A stretch of DNA of 15,963 nucleotides from an uncultured bacterium (GCA_945871045.1 CAMBUC010000015.1:1-15963), one strand, 5' to 3'. Positions 6,241-13,586 are shown, numbered from the stretch's first letter. The notes: generated by a model from the sequence alone, not told the origin. A program made the numbers and translations.

Positions 6241-7857
6241 TTATTCTGTCTGAGGCTGTACATTCTTCAGTACGAACAATACCGCTAACATCAAAATGAT
6301 CGAGATCGGCAGACAGATCCATGCATTCTGAACAAAACCTGCAATGATGTAAGAAACAAAGGATACGGCCGCTGCAACGATGGCATACGGAAGCTGGGTG
6401 GATACATGGTTCACATGATTGCACTGCGCCCCGGCGGATGCCATGATCGTCGTATCAGAGATGGGTGAGCAATGGTCTCCGCAAACTGCTCCTGCCATAC
6501 AAGCAGAGATCGAAATGATCATCAGTGTATAATTTGTGTTCTGGAACACTGCCACAACGATGGGGATCAGGATACCGAATGTTCCCCAACTGGTTCCGGT
6601 GGCAAATGCCAGAAAACATCCGATCAAAAAGATCACTGCCGGAAGGAAGTTCATAAAACTTCCTGCGCTGTTCTGCACTAATGTGGCAACAAACTCTTTT
6701 GCACCAAGGGAATCGGTCATCGCCTTCAAGGTCCATGCAAAGGTCAGGATCAGGATCGCAGGAACCATTGCCTTAAATCCCTCAGCCAGACAATCCATAC
6801 ATTCCTTGAACTTTAACACTCTGCGGATCAGATATAATACAACCGTGATAAGTAAACCAAAGAAACTTCCAAGTGCAAGTCCCACAGACGCATCACTGTT
6901 AGAGAATGCAGAAACAAAGCCTTCTCCGGAGAAGAAACCACCGGTGTAGATCATTCCGATCACACAGCAGATCACCAGACAGATGATGGGGATCACAAGA
7001 TCCACTACTGTACCCTTTGAGTCTGCCTTCTCTTCAGACTGAATATTGGCATAGGGGCGATCCGGTGTGGTGTACAGATCACCCTTCTTTGCATTTGCCT
7101 CATGGGTGGCCATGGAACCAAATTCTGTTTTTAACAATACCATACCAACCATCATAACGATCGTTAAGATCGCATAAAAGTTGTAGGGGATCGCACTGAC
7201 AAATAATGCAAGACCATCTTCTCCCTCAACGAAACCGCTAACGGCTGCTGCCCAGGAAGAGATCGGTGCGATGATACAGATCGGTGCTGCTGTCGCATCG
7301 ATCAGATATGCCAGTTTCGCACGTGATACATTATGCTTATCTGCCACCGGACGCATCACGCTTCCAACGGTCAGACAATTAAAATAGTCATCGATAAAGA
7401 TCAGCACGCCAAGAAGGATCGTTGCCAACTGTGCTCCTACACGGCTCTTGATATGTTCTCCTGCCCAACGTCCGAAGGCTGCCGAACCACCGGCGTTATT
7501 CATGAGAGCTACCATCGTTCCCAGTAATACAAGGAAGATGAGGATACCCATATTATAAGAATCCGTAAGTACGTTGATCAGACCACCGTTGAAGGTATGT
7601 AACACCGCTCCCTCAAAATTAAAGTTTGAATACAACAGTGCGCCAACAACAATTCCTACAAACAGGGAACTGTATACCTCTTTTGTGATGAGCGCCAATG
7701 CGATCGCCACGATGGGAGGTAACAATGCCCACATCGTCGCATACACTGCCGGAAGAGCCTCGCCTTCTTCTGCCGCCCTTACGATCGTCGGTGCGATCAC
7801 ACAAAGAAGCGCAAATACAGAAAGAAAGCCGATGATTTTTCGTTTGTTCTCTTTCAT
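6241..7857 (-). CDS. Na+/H+ antiporter, NhaC family
   Basis: The 538-residue polytopic membrane protein has a hydrophobic start and about a dozen membrane segments. NhaC-family landmarks include ALLPPIVAIALALITKEVYSS, FIDDYFNCLTVGSVMRP (about 150-170), the IDATAAPICIIAPISSW loop, and GTSWGTFGILIPI with GDHCSPISDTTI in the C-terminal half. Such carriers exchange Na+ for H+; some relatives take organic substrates, so the ion is inferred from the family. The first 30 residues, ending in TIVRAAEEGE, resemble a signal peptide-like first segment. AGGAG lies 8 nt before the ATG. A hydrophilic loop around 255-285 joins the two halves. It is its own unit, or it is reached by read-through from the HAD gene upstream. 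Confidence 0.9.
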   Translation of the reverse strand: MKENKRKIIGFLSVFALLCVIAPTIVRAAEEGEALPAVYATMWALLPPIVAIALALITKEVYSSLFVGIVVGALLYSNFNFEGAVLHTFNGGLINVLTDSYNMGILIFLVLLGTMVALMNNAGGSAAFGRWAGEHIKSRVGAQLATILLGVLIFIDDYFNCLTVGSVMRPVADKHNVSRAKLAYLIDATAAPICIIAPISSWAAAVSGFVEGEDGLALFVSAIPYNFYAILTIVMMVGMVLLKTEFGSMATHEANAKKGDLYTTPDRPYANIQSEEKADSKGTVVDLVIPIICLVICCVIGMIYTGGFFSGEGFVSAFSNSDASVGLALGSFFGLLITVVLYLIRRVLKFKECMDCLAEGFKAMVPAILILTFAWTLKAMTDSLGAKEFVATLVQNSAGSFMNFLPAVIFLIGCFLAFATGTSWGTFGILIPIVVAVFQNTNYTLMIISISACMAGAVCGDHCSPISDTTIMASAGAQCNHVNHVSTQLPYAIVAAAVSFVSYIIAGFVQNAWICLPISIILMLAVLFVLKNVQPQTE

Positions 7858-7889
7858 ACAAATTTCTCCTTTTTTATAGATGTAGTCTC

Positions 7890-7934
7890 TGTGACACTTT
7901 ATTTCGCTACCGTCACAAAACCTTTTCTATTATA
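7890..7934 (-). promoter_or_regulatory. Putative -10 box and leader inverted repeat upstream of the NhaC gene
   Basis: On the minus strand TATAAT (7934-7929) is the best promoter element; no good -35 lies 17 nt before it. Just downstream an inverted repeat, TGTGAC and GTCACA separated by 16 nt (7890-7917), could form a leader hairpin or bind a dimeric regulator. The spacing does not fit a Crp site. Confidence 0.4.
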
Positions 7935-7988
7935 TATCAAAAAAAGACAAAATGCTACTTCCCATTGTTGCTTTTATCGTAAAATTAC

Positions 7989-8807
7989 TTAATTTAATGA
8001 ATTTTCTTCCTGGACTTGCTGCAAAATACGCCGAAGTTCTCCGATCACAGACCCTTCTGTCACATCACCGATCACATATTTCGCGATCTCCTTGACCTCT
8101 TCCCTTGCATTTTCCACAGCAAAACTTTCCTCTGCCTGCTGAAGCATAGGAATATCGTTTCCGTTATCCCCAAAAGCAGCCGTCTCCTGACGCGTAACGC
8201 CCAGCGTCTTTTGGATGTGCGCCAGTGCATTTCCCTTACTGATCCCGGGCATCATGATATCTACCCAGCGATCTCCTGCAATGGCAATGCTGACCCGATC
8301 GCCCAATTTTTCTCTCAAAGGCTCTGCGACTTCTACCGCATCTTTTGCGTAAGTGTAAAGTGCCACTTTGATCAGTGGTTCCTCCACATCCAACAGGCTT
8401 TCCACGATACGGATATCCATCTTATATCCCTCACGCACCCATGTCACATATTTCGGATCATTTTGGTCCGTATAAGTATTGCGGGCTGCTGATGCCATCA
8501 CCCAGGCATCCGGCACATTGCGGGCCAGTTCCACCACTTCTTTCAGTAAGTCTTTGGGAAATCCGTTGCAATACAACTCCTTTCCACCTTTTGCCACATA
8601 GCCGCCGTTGTCGGAAATGACCGTGATCTCCTTTTCCATACAGCCAAAAACACCCATGACACTCTCATAATTTCTTCCGCTTGCCGCCACAAAATTCACG
8701 CCGAAGGATTGTAATTTCCGGATCACTTCATAAATATCCGGATGAATATCAGCGGTTCCTTCCGGAACAAGGGTTCCATCTAAATCTGATGCAATCAATT
8801 GAATCAT
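7989..8807 (-). CDS. Cof-type HAD-superfamily phosphatase
   Basis: The 272-residue protein has all four HAD motifs: DLDGT (Asp8 nucleophile, Asp10), SGR (Ser43), Lys191 in SKGNAL, and GDNGND (Asp214, Asp218). A C2-type cap lies between motifs II and III, as in the Cof/YbiV group. These enzymes dephosphorylate sugar phosphates, flavin mononucleotide or pyridoxal phosphate with broad specificity, so the substrate is not predictable. It starts 24 nt after the stop of the YgjV-like gene, with GAGAGAGGA as ribosome binding site, and is probably co-transcribed with it. After the stop there is a T-run but no convincing hairpin, so read-through toward the NhaC gene is possible. Confidence 0.9.
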   Translation of the reverse strand: MIQLIASDLDGTLVPEGTADIHPDIYEVIRKLQSFGVNFVAASGRNYESVMGVFGCMEKEITVISDNGGYVAKGGKELYCNGFPKDLLKEVVELARNVPDAWVMASAARNTYTDQNDPKYVTWVREGYKMDIRIVESLLDVEEPLIKVALYTYAKDAVEVAEPLREKLGDRVSIAIAGDRWVDIMMPGISKGNALAHIQKTLGVTRQETAAFGDNGNDIPMLQQAEESFAVENAREEVKEIAKYVIGDVTEGSVIGELRRILQQVQEENSLN

Positions 8808-8831
8808 TTCTTTCGTCCTCTCTCTTCTTTA

Positions 8832-9401
8832 TTATTTATGTTCTATATTGTCACCTGCGGTCTGCGTGATGCGCAGACCGGTTTCTTTACGCCTGCTTTG
8901 CTTTTTTTCTATATGTAACTGAACGATGGAAGCCAGTGTCACTGCTGCGATGACGATCTGCGTAATTCCTGAGATGACATCCAAGATCGCAAAAAAATAC
9001 ACTGCCCACAGCATGATGTTCACAAACAAACTCCACTTAATCGCCAGAATTTCCTTTGCATAGTAATTGCAGACCGTAAGGATCACCGTCGCAAGCACCG
9101 GGAGCAATCCGATCAGTTCTTTGTTGTTGACTGCCAGTCCACAACCTGTCACAAGTACCATGAACAGATACATCATCCGCTTATCAAAGGTCCCCTTCAC
9201 CAGCAGAATATTTCGCACAGTGGAAACAAGCAGTGTGGAAATACCGCTCCAGGAACCAAAGCATGCAGACGACACTACAAGGATTAGGTTCTCCGTCACC
9301 TGCATGACATATACCTTTTTGGGATCTTTCATCAGACAGCCTGCTGTAAGCGCGATGGATGCCAGAAATGAGATCAGATTGCCGAGTATGATTCGATTCA
9401 T
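8832..9401 (-). CDS. YgjV-like inner membrane protein
   Basis: The 189-residue protein has about six hydrophobic segments and a basic, soluble C-terminal tail. It resembles the YgjV (Imp-YgjV) family: SFLASIALTAGCLMKDPKKVYVMQ, then SWSGISTLLVSTVRNILLVK, then a C-terminal LAIKWSLFVNIMLWAVYF. No biochemical function is known for this family. I place the start at 9401: AAGGAGA lies 8-9 nt before it. The frame stays open back to 9629, but the extra 76 codons have a composition unlike the family and overlap the promoter region. It forms a likely two-gene unit with the HAD phosphatase downstream. Confidence 0.78.
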   Translation of the reverse strand: MNRIILGNLISFLASIALTAGCLMKDPKKVYVMQVTENLILVVSSACFGSWSGISTLLVSTVRNILLVKGTFDKRMMYLFMVLVTGCGLAVNNKELIGLLPVLATVILTVCNYYAKEILAIKWSLFVNIMLWAVYFFAILDVISGITQIVIAAVTLASIVQLHIEKKQSRRKETGLRITQTAGDNIEHK

Positions 9402-9505
9402 TTGTAGTTTCTCCTTCCGTGCGGCTGTGCATCCGGTCTGTTTGAGCACTGTCTCATCCACGGTCACGAAAAAGACAAACCGCCAAAAAGCAAATTTTCC
9501 TACCA

Positions 9506-9534
9506 ATATTATCACATCTTTGCCAACTCTGCAA
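9506..9534 (-). promoter_or_regulatory. Promoter of the ygjV-like/HAD unit
   Basis: On the minus strand TTGCAG (9534-9529), a 17-nt spacer and TAATAT (9511-9506) lie about 105 nt before the YgjV-like start. It is back to back with the plus-strand promoter at 9561-9589. Confidence 0.55.
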
Positions 9535-9560
9535 AATTTTTTAAGTTTTTCTTGTTTTTC

Positions 9561-9589
9561 TTGCGAGTCATACCTTGGTCGGGTAAAAT
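9561..9589 (+). promoter_or_regulatory. Promoter of the CbiE/CbiT-like gene
   Basis: TTGCGA (9561-9566), 17 nt, then TAAAAT (9584-9589). The leader has a small ACCGG/CCGGT hairpin (9604-9623) before the GGAGG at 9638-9642. Confidence 0.6.
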
Positions 9590-9650
9590 AAAAGTAATCA
9601 ATAACCGGAGATTTTGTGCCGGTAATCATTTATTCTCGGAGGAAATCAGA

Positions 9651-10553
9651 ATGGATAAACAGATTTTTACCAATGATGTGATCATTAGCTGGCTGCAATA
9701 CTACTCGCAGAATACGACCGTAGATCTTGAGCACGTGAAGATGATCGATATCACAAAGAAAAATAAGAATGTCATTCCTACCGTAGAAGCCCATAAGACA
9801 ACCATGGTCTTCACCAACGCCGGGGTTGATGACATTTTTTACCGCCTGTGGGACGCAGGGCTTGGCGAATGCGAGGTCTGGTACAACGAAGGTTCCAATC
9901 CCGAAGGCCCCATCTTACATAACTATGTAAAAGAAATGATCAACCGCGGCATCAATGCTTCCGCTGCTATGCTGATCATCAATCCCAAAGCAAGAAATAC
10001 TGCCAAGATCGGCCTTGCCAATGAACTGTTTCAGAGGGGTTCCATCCACTATGTAGGCAGTGAGATCCGTGCCATCATCTTAAGCAAGATGAATGTGGCA
10101 CCTACGGATGATATCTGCGTCATCAGCGGTGAAAGTATCGCCATCGAAGCAGCCCTCATCGCAGTGGAAGGTTCTGTCACTGCGGTGGAATACAACAAAG
10201 CTGACCGTGCTACGATGGAGGATAATGTCAGCCACTTCGGTCTGCACAACGTCAATATCATCGAGCATGTGGATACCCGCAGCATGTCTGCATGCCCCAC
10301 GCCATCCCTCGTGTTCTTAGTGGCCTCTGCCAGCACCGAGCAGGAACTGGCTTGCCTGACAGAATTGAATCCGAACATCAACGTCGTGATCTACACCCTT
10401 GATTTTCAAGTGGCAGCGGAATTGCCTGCGATGTTGGAAAAATTCGGTATCAACGATGTAGAGACCATTCAGGTTTCCGTCTCCACATTGAGCAGCAACC
10501 ATTCCTTCAAACAGCAGCCGGCACCGTGGATCATCACCGGGCGGGCGAGATAA
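9651..10553 (+). CDS. Degenerate CbiE/CbiT-like (precorrin methylase-related) protein
   Basis: The 300-residue protein starts at 9651 behind TCGGAGG; the open frame extends upstream but has no better start. Residues about 40-115 resemble the second lobe of a CbiE methylase (TNAGVDDIFYRLWDAGLGEC, then a WYNEGSNPEG segment and an INPKA turn). Residues about 120-200 resemble CbiT: the GLANELFQRG entry, SEIRAIILSKMNVAPTDDI, and IEAAL. The glycine-rich SAM loop expected there (GxGxG type) is replaced by ISGESIAIEAAL (158-169). The CbiE first lobe is missing. It therefore looks like a remodelled relative of bifunctional cobalt-precorrin C5/C15 methyltransferases that may not methylate. No other cobalamin gene is in the window. 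The fold assignment is an inference from motif order. Confidence 0.7.
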   Translation: MDKQIFTNDVIISWLQYYSQNTTVDLEHVKMIDITKKNKNVIPTVEAHKTTMVFTNAGVDDIFYRLWDAGLGECEVWYNEGSNPEGPILHNYVKEMINRGINASAAMLIINPKARNTAKIGLANELFQRGSIHYVGSEIRAIILSKMNVAPTDDICVISGESIAIEAALIAVEGSVTAVEYNKADRATMEDNVSHFGLHNVNIIEHVDTRSMSACPTPSLVFLVASASTEQELACLTELNPNINVVIYTLDFQVAAELPAMLEKFGINDVETIQVSVSTLSSNHSFKQQPAPWIITGRAR

Positions 10554-10560
10554 TTCAAAC

Positions 10561-10797
10561 CACTGCGTATCATGAATATGGGGCATACGAGCATATATAT
10601 CCCCAGGCACGCTCTCGCTACTTGTCGCTGGCAGTGGTACATAAGCGACCAAACTACGGTCGCTAAGTACCAGCCGCTCCAAAGTACCTGGATGATATAT
10701 ATGACTGCGTATGCCCTTTCTACGTTCCGACTAAGTTTCTCAAACTCTTGCTCACAAAACAGTGGGAGTTTCACGCTTTCGTATATAAGATGCAGTG
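10561..10797. repeat. Structured non-coding element with terminal inverted repeats (MITE-like)
   Basis: The roughly 237-bp stretch begins CACTGC and ends GCAGTG, extending to an imperfect terminal inverted repeat of about 13 bp. Inside are nested inverted repeats. The arms 10581-10607 and 10687-10716 pair imperfectly (GGGCATACG and CATATATATC blocks). A hairpin at 10636-10671 has GGTAC/GTACC and AGCGACC/GGTCGCT stems with a 7-nt loop. Another at 10742-10771 has AAACTC/GAGTTT. No plausible gene lies here. It looks like a small repetitive or mobile element or a structured RNA; copy number cannot be tested from one window. Confidence 0.6.
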
Positions 10798-10824
10798 ATA
10801 ATAAATGGTTCGTAGGATTTTAAA

Positions 10825-10882
10825 AAAACATGACCTGTTTGTGCTTTCGCATGTAAGATGCAGCACGAACAGGTCATGTTTT
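10825..10882. terminator. Long-stem bidirectional terminator after mscL
   Basis: The 21-nt arms at 10825-10845 and 10862-10882 pair throughout with one G-U. There is a further GCAT/ATGC mini-stem in the loop. On the minus strand the stem is followed by seven T, starting 12 nt after the mscL stop. On the plus strand five T follow. It probably ends mscL mainly and may also catch transcripts from the CbiT-like gene. Confidence 0.85.
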
Positions 10883-10894
10883 TGATTAAAAAGT

Positions 10895-11290
10895 CTACTC
10901 TACCTCAGAAGTACAGTGCGCACACTTCGTTGCCTTGATGGGAATCTGGCTCATGCAGTAGGGACACTCTTTCGTGGTAGGTGCCTTTGGCTCCTCTTTT
11001 TTCTTTCCAAGGCTCACGGCTTTATTTACCATGCGCATCAGGCAGAACAAAATAAACGCCATAATGATAAAATTGACAACGGCGGAAAGGAAATTTGATG
11101 CAAAACCACCTACATCGGTAAGCGTATAGCGCGCTCCCTGCGTGATCATCGATAAGATAGGGTTGATAAAGTTATCCGTCAGTGAGGTTACGATACCGGA
11201 GAAGGCTCCTCCGATGAGCACACCGACTGCCATGTCCATGACATTTCCACGTAATGCAAAATCCCGAAATTCCTGTAAAAATTTTTTCAT
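10895..11290 (-). CDS. mscL: Large-conductance mechanosensitive channel MscL with C-terminal zinc ribbon
   Basis: The 131-residue protein begins with the MscL N-terminal amphipathic helix (FLQEFRDFALRGNVMDMAVG). TM1 follows as VLIGGAFSGIVTSLTDNFINP, then a periplasmic loop of about 30 residues and TM2 as VVNFIIMAFILFCLMRMVNK. This pentameric channel opens under membrane tension during osmotic downshift. The C-terminal tail carries two CxxC pairs (Cys109/112 and Cys123/126) of zinc-ribbon type in place of the usual cytoplasmic helix bundle; to my knowledge similar tails occur in other clostridial MscL proteins. AAGGA lies about 10 nt before the ATG. The gene has a roughly 270-nt leader containing a structured element and a long-stem terminator 12 nt after the stop. 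Confidence 0.95.
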   Translation of the reverse strand: MKKFLQEFRDFALRGNVMDMAVGVLIGGAFSGIVTSLTDNFINPILSMITQGARYTLTDVGGFASNFLSAVVNFIIMAFILFCLMRMVNKAVSLGKKKEEPKAPTTKECPYCMSQIPIKATKCAHCTSEVE

Positions 11291-11340
11291 GTCAGTTTTT
11301 CCTTTCTTCTTCTGTACGACCGTACGATATTTCTTTGTTT

Positions 11341-11526
11341 GTAACTGTTCAGTACCTTCACAGTCACGATGAAAAAATCCATGAAAATCGTCTTCGACGA
11401 TGGGATTTTTTCACTCCTGAATCAGGTTTTCACGGTGCTAGACATCCAGTGGATGTCTGCTTAGCACCGACCGAAGTGAAACGTAGAGTCTACGCGGTTC
11501 CGCTCCGATCTGTTCTGAATAGTTAC
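11341..11526. repeat. 186-bp inverted-repeat-bounded structured element in the mscL leader
   Basis: The ends, GTAACTGTTCAGTAC (11341-11355) and GTTCTGAATAGTTAC (11512-11526), are inverted repeats matching at 13 of 15 positions. Inside, TGAAAAAATCC pairs with GGATTTTTTCA around an inner ATCGTC/GACGAT stem (11370-11413). GTTTTCAC, GGTGCTA and GACATCC pair in nested fashion with GGATGTC, TAGCACC and GTGAAAC (about 11427-11482). Short CGTAGA/TCTACG and GCGG/CCGC hairpins follow. It has no coding potential. It has the form of a miniature inverted-repeat element and lies between the likely mscL promoter and the mscL ATG. Confidence 0.65.
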
Positions 11527-11530
11527 CTTT

Positions 11531-11553
11531 GTTTCAAAAAATCCGTTTGAAAC
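11531..11553. other. Small hairpin at the 5' end of the mscL leader
   Basis: GTTTCAAA pairs perfectly with TTTGAAAC around a 7-nt loop. It directly follows the putative minus-strand promoter start point, so it would cap the 5' end of the mscL transcript. Confidence 0.45.
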
Positions 11554-11565
11554 TTACTCATTAGT

Positions 11566-11594
11566 ATTCTAATACAGAGTCTGCGTTTTTTCAA
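11566..11594 (-). promoter_or_regulatory. Putative mscL promoter
   Basis: On the minus strand TTGAAA (11594-11589), a 17-nt spacer and TAGAAT (11571-11566) lie about 275 nt before mscL and right after the end of the EamA gene. If used, the whole 186-bp element is transcribed in the leader. Confidence 0.5.
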
Positions 11595-11606
11595 CGGCAA
11601 TTGTTT

Positions 11607-12452
11607 TTACGCCCTGCATTGGCGGTAGATCGCTGCTCCGATGATGATCACATATCCGATGACACTCCACAGATCCGGGATCTGACCGAAAAACAGAAAT
11701 CCCCAAAGTGCGGCAAAAATCACCTGGGTATAATCGTATACCGAGATTTCCCTGGCAGGCGCATGGGTATAGGCTGCGGTAATGGATAACTGGCCTCCGG
11801 TGGCTGCAAGACCTGCGCCAAGAAGCAGCAGCAGTTGTTTAAGGGACATCGGTTCATAACTTGCCAGAAAAAACGGCAGGCAAACGATGGTCGAAAACGT
11901 AGAAAAAAACATCACGATCACAGGGCCTCTGACACCGTTTTTTCCAAGTTTTCTGACAAAGGTGTAAGCCACTCCGGCCCCAAATCCACCCAGCAAACCA
12001 ATGAACGCCGGTACTGTTTCCATTTGAAATCCGGGTTTTACCACAAACATGGCACCGAAAAATGCCACTGCCACAATGCACCATTCTTTTTTGCTTGCCT
12101 TCTCCTTTAAGATGAAATAACTCATCATGATGGCAAAAAACGGTGACAATTTGTTTAGCATATTTGCATCGGAAATGTTTAGCCGGTCGATGGCATAAAA
12201 ATTGCAGATCATTCCCACCGTTCCAAAGGAGGATCGCAAGATCAGATCCGGCCAATGCTCCTTTTTTATACCGATCTTCTCTTTACTTGTCAACAACATG
12301 ATCCATGCCGCAATGGCTGCCACAAGATTGCGAAACAGCGTCTTTTGCATCGTAGGCAGATCGCCGGACAATCTCACAAAGGCTGTCATCAGTGAAAAAA
12401 ACAATGCGGCAAGCAAAATATACAAGATCCCTTTTTGCTTTTCTCTCCTCAT
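11607..12452 (-). CDS. EamA-family (DMT superfamily) metabolite transporter
   Basis: The 281-residue protein has ten hydrophobic segments arranged as two EamA repeats, about residues 5-140 and 150-280. Typical features are the start ILYILLAALFFSLMTAFVRL, the FRNLVAA turn, LSPFFAIMMSYFILKEKASKKEW closing the first repeat, and TQVIFAALWGFLFFGQIPD near the end of the second. Family members export amino acids or other small metabolites; the substrate is not predictable. The ribosome binding site (GGAAG, 10 nt before the ATG) is modest. It lies downstream of ddh on the same strand with a small hairpin between, so partial read-through from the ddh promoter is likely. A link to lysine or DAP metabolism is speculation. 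Confidence 0.88.
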   Translation of the reverse strand: MRREKQKGILYILLAALFFSLMTAFVRLSGDLPTMQKTLFRNLVAAIAAWIMLLTSKEKIGIKKEHWPDLILRSSFGTVGMICNFYAIDRLNISDANMLNKLSPFFAIMMSYFILKEKASKKEWCIVAVAFFGAMFVVKPGFQMETVPAFIGLLGGFGAGVAYTFVRKLGKNGVRGPVIVMFFSTFSTIVCLPFFLASYEPMSLKQLLLLLGAGLAATGGQLSITAAYTHAPAREISVYDYTQVIFAALWGFLFFGQIPDLWSVIGYVIIIGAAIYRQCRA

Positions 12453-12480
12453 CTTTCCATACTTCCTTTTATAATACTAA

Positions 12481-12500
12481 AAGGCTGCAAAAGCAGCCTT
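12481..12500 (-). terminator. Weak terminator-like hairpin between ddh and the EamA gene
   Basis: AAGGCTGC and GCAGCCTT form a perfect 8-bp stem with a 4-nt loop. On the minus strand only about four T follow, so it may act as an attenuator rather than a full stop. Confidence 0.55.
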
Positions 12501-12513
12501 CTTGTGTTTGTTT

Positions 12514-13494
12514 TTACAGCATGTGTGCGCGCAGCTCTTCTCCTGATAAAGGGCTTAAGTAGGCCGGTGCAATATCAAATACGGTCTTACATCCGCTCAC
12601 ACCTTCCTCTGAAAGACGGTTGATCGCCCTTGCAAATGCCAGGATCACAGAAGCAGTGAACTCCGGATTGGAATCCAGTTTCAAACTGTACTCGATGACA
12701 TGCTTATGCTCCTTATCAAAGCCGGTCACACCGGTACGGAACACGAAGCCGCCGTGAGGAATTCCGGCATGGTTTGCCAGAAACTCTTCTTCAGAGATGA
12801 AATGTACGGTTGTATCATAATCAGCGAAGTAGTTGGGCATGGTTTTAATGTCATTCTCGATCTGTGCCAAATCCGCACCTTCCTCAGCCACAACAAAACA
12901 CTCTCTTACATGTTTTTGACGGGTGGTAAGTTCCGGATTTTCTCCGTTTCTCACTGCATCCAGCGCTTCGTCGATGGGAATCGTGTATTGTTTTCCGTTC
13001 TTTACACCTTTCACTCTGCGGATTGCATCCGAATGGCCCTGACTGACACCCTTGCCCCAGAAGGTATAATCCTGACCTTCGGGAAGCACTGCTGATCCAT
13101 ATAATCTCATGATCGAGAACATACCCGGATCCCATCCGCAGGAAATCATCGCTACATGGCCGTTTTCTTTTGCCACTTTATCAACATTTGCAAAATGCTC
13201 CGGAATGCGAGCGTGAGTGTCAAAACTGTCAATGACATTGAAATATTTTACATATTCCGGTGTCTGTTTCGGCAGATCCGTTGCAGAACCTCCGCAAAGC
13301 ACTAACACATCGATCTGATCCTTCATCTTCTCGATCTCATCCACCGGGTATACGGAAACACCCTCGGTTACCGGATGCACGCTGGCAGGATCTCTTCTTG
13401 TAAAAATGCAGACCAGTTCCATGTCATCATTCTGGCGGATCGCACTCTCTACACCTTTTCCAAGGTTCCCATAACCCAAAATTCCTATCTTCAT
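12514..13494 (-). CDS. ddh: meso-Diaminopimelate dehydrogenase
   Basis: The 326-residue protein matches the length and sequence pattern of NADPH-dependent meso-DAP D-dehydrogenase. This enzyme makes meso-DAP from tetrahydrodipicolinate and ammonia in one step for lysine and peptidoglycan. Visible features are the nucleotide-binding GYGNLG (7-12), FTRR (31-34, NADP-type), CGGSATDLP (67-75), the DSFDTH segment, SCGWDPGMFSI (118-128), GKGVSQGHSDAIRR, RECFVV and TMPNYFADY. I place the start at 13494, where GGAGGAAG lies about 9 nt upstream and the protein begins MKIGILGYGN. The open frame to 13551 adds 19 unlike residues. It has its own promoter (13558-13586) and may be followed by the EamA gene. 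Confidence 0.95.
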   Translation of the reverse strand: MKIGILGYGNLGKGVESAIRQNDDMELVCIFTRRDPASVHPVTEGVSVYPVDEIEKMKDQIDVLVLCGGSATDLPKQTPEYVKYFNVIDSFDTHARIPEHFANVDKVAKENGHVAMISCGWDPGMFSIMRLYGSAVLPEGQDYTFWGKGVSQGHSDAIRRVKGVKNGKQYTIPIDEALDAVRNGENPELTTRQKHVRECFVVAEEGADLAQIENDIKTMPNYFADYDTTVHFISEEEFLANHAGIPHGGFVFRTGVTGFDKEHKHVIEYSLKLDSNPEFTASVILAFARAINRLSEEGVSGCKTVFDIAPAYLSPLSGEELRAHML

Positions 13495-13557
13495 CTGTCT
13501 CTTCCTCCGAAAACTAACTTTTTCGCTGTCTGTCGCGGACAGCCATTTCAAATCCTT

Positions 13558-13586
13558 ATATTAAACCCGTGAATTTTATCTGTCAA
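13558..13586 (-). promoter_or_regulatory. Promoter of ddh
   Basis: On the minus strand a perfect TTGACA (13586-13581), a 17-nt spacer and TAATAT (13563-13558) lie 64 nt before the ddh ATG. The leader contains a GCTGTC/GACAGC hairpin (about 13524-13543). Confidence 0.75.

Noticed and set aside
7890..7917. Crp-type operator
   Set aside because: Half sites resemble TGTGA/TCACA but are 16 nt apart instead of 6, so it is not a Crp site.
9402..9629. Extended 76-codon N-terminus for the YgjV-like protein
   Set aside because: A clear AAGGAGA site supports the start at 9401, and the extension spans the promoter region and lacks family similarity.
10317..10823. Several overlapping frames of 80-120 codons on both strands after the CbiT-like gene
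   Set aside because: They run through the structured element or the gene itself, have no ribosome binding sites and read as low-quality translations of inverted repeats.
11254..11550. 98-codon plus-strand frame upstream of mscL
   Set aside because: It overlaps the mscL start and the 186-bp inverted-repeat element; no ribosome binding site or protein-like composition.
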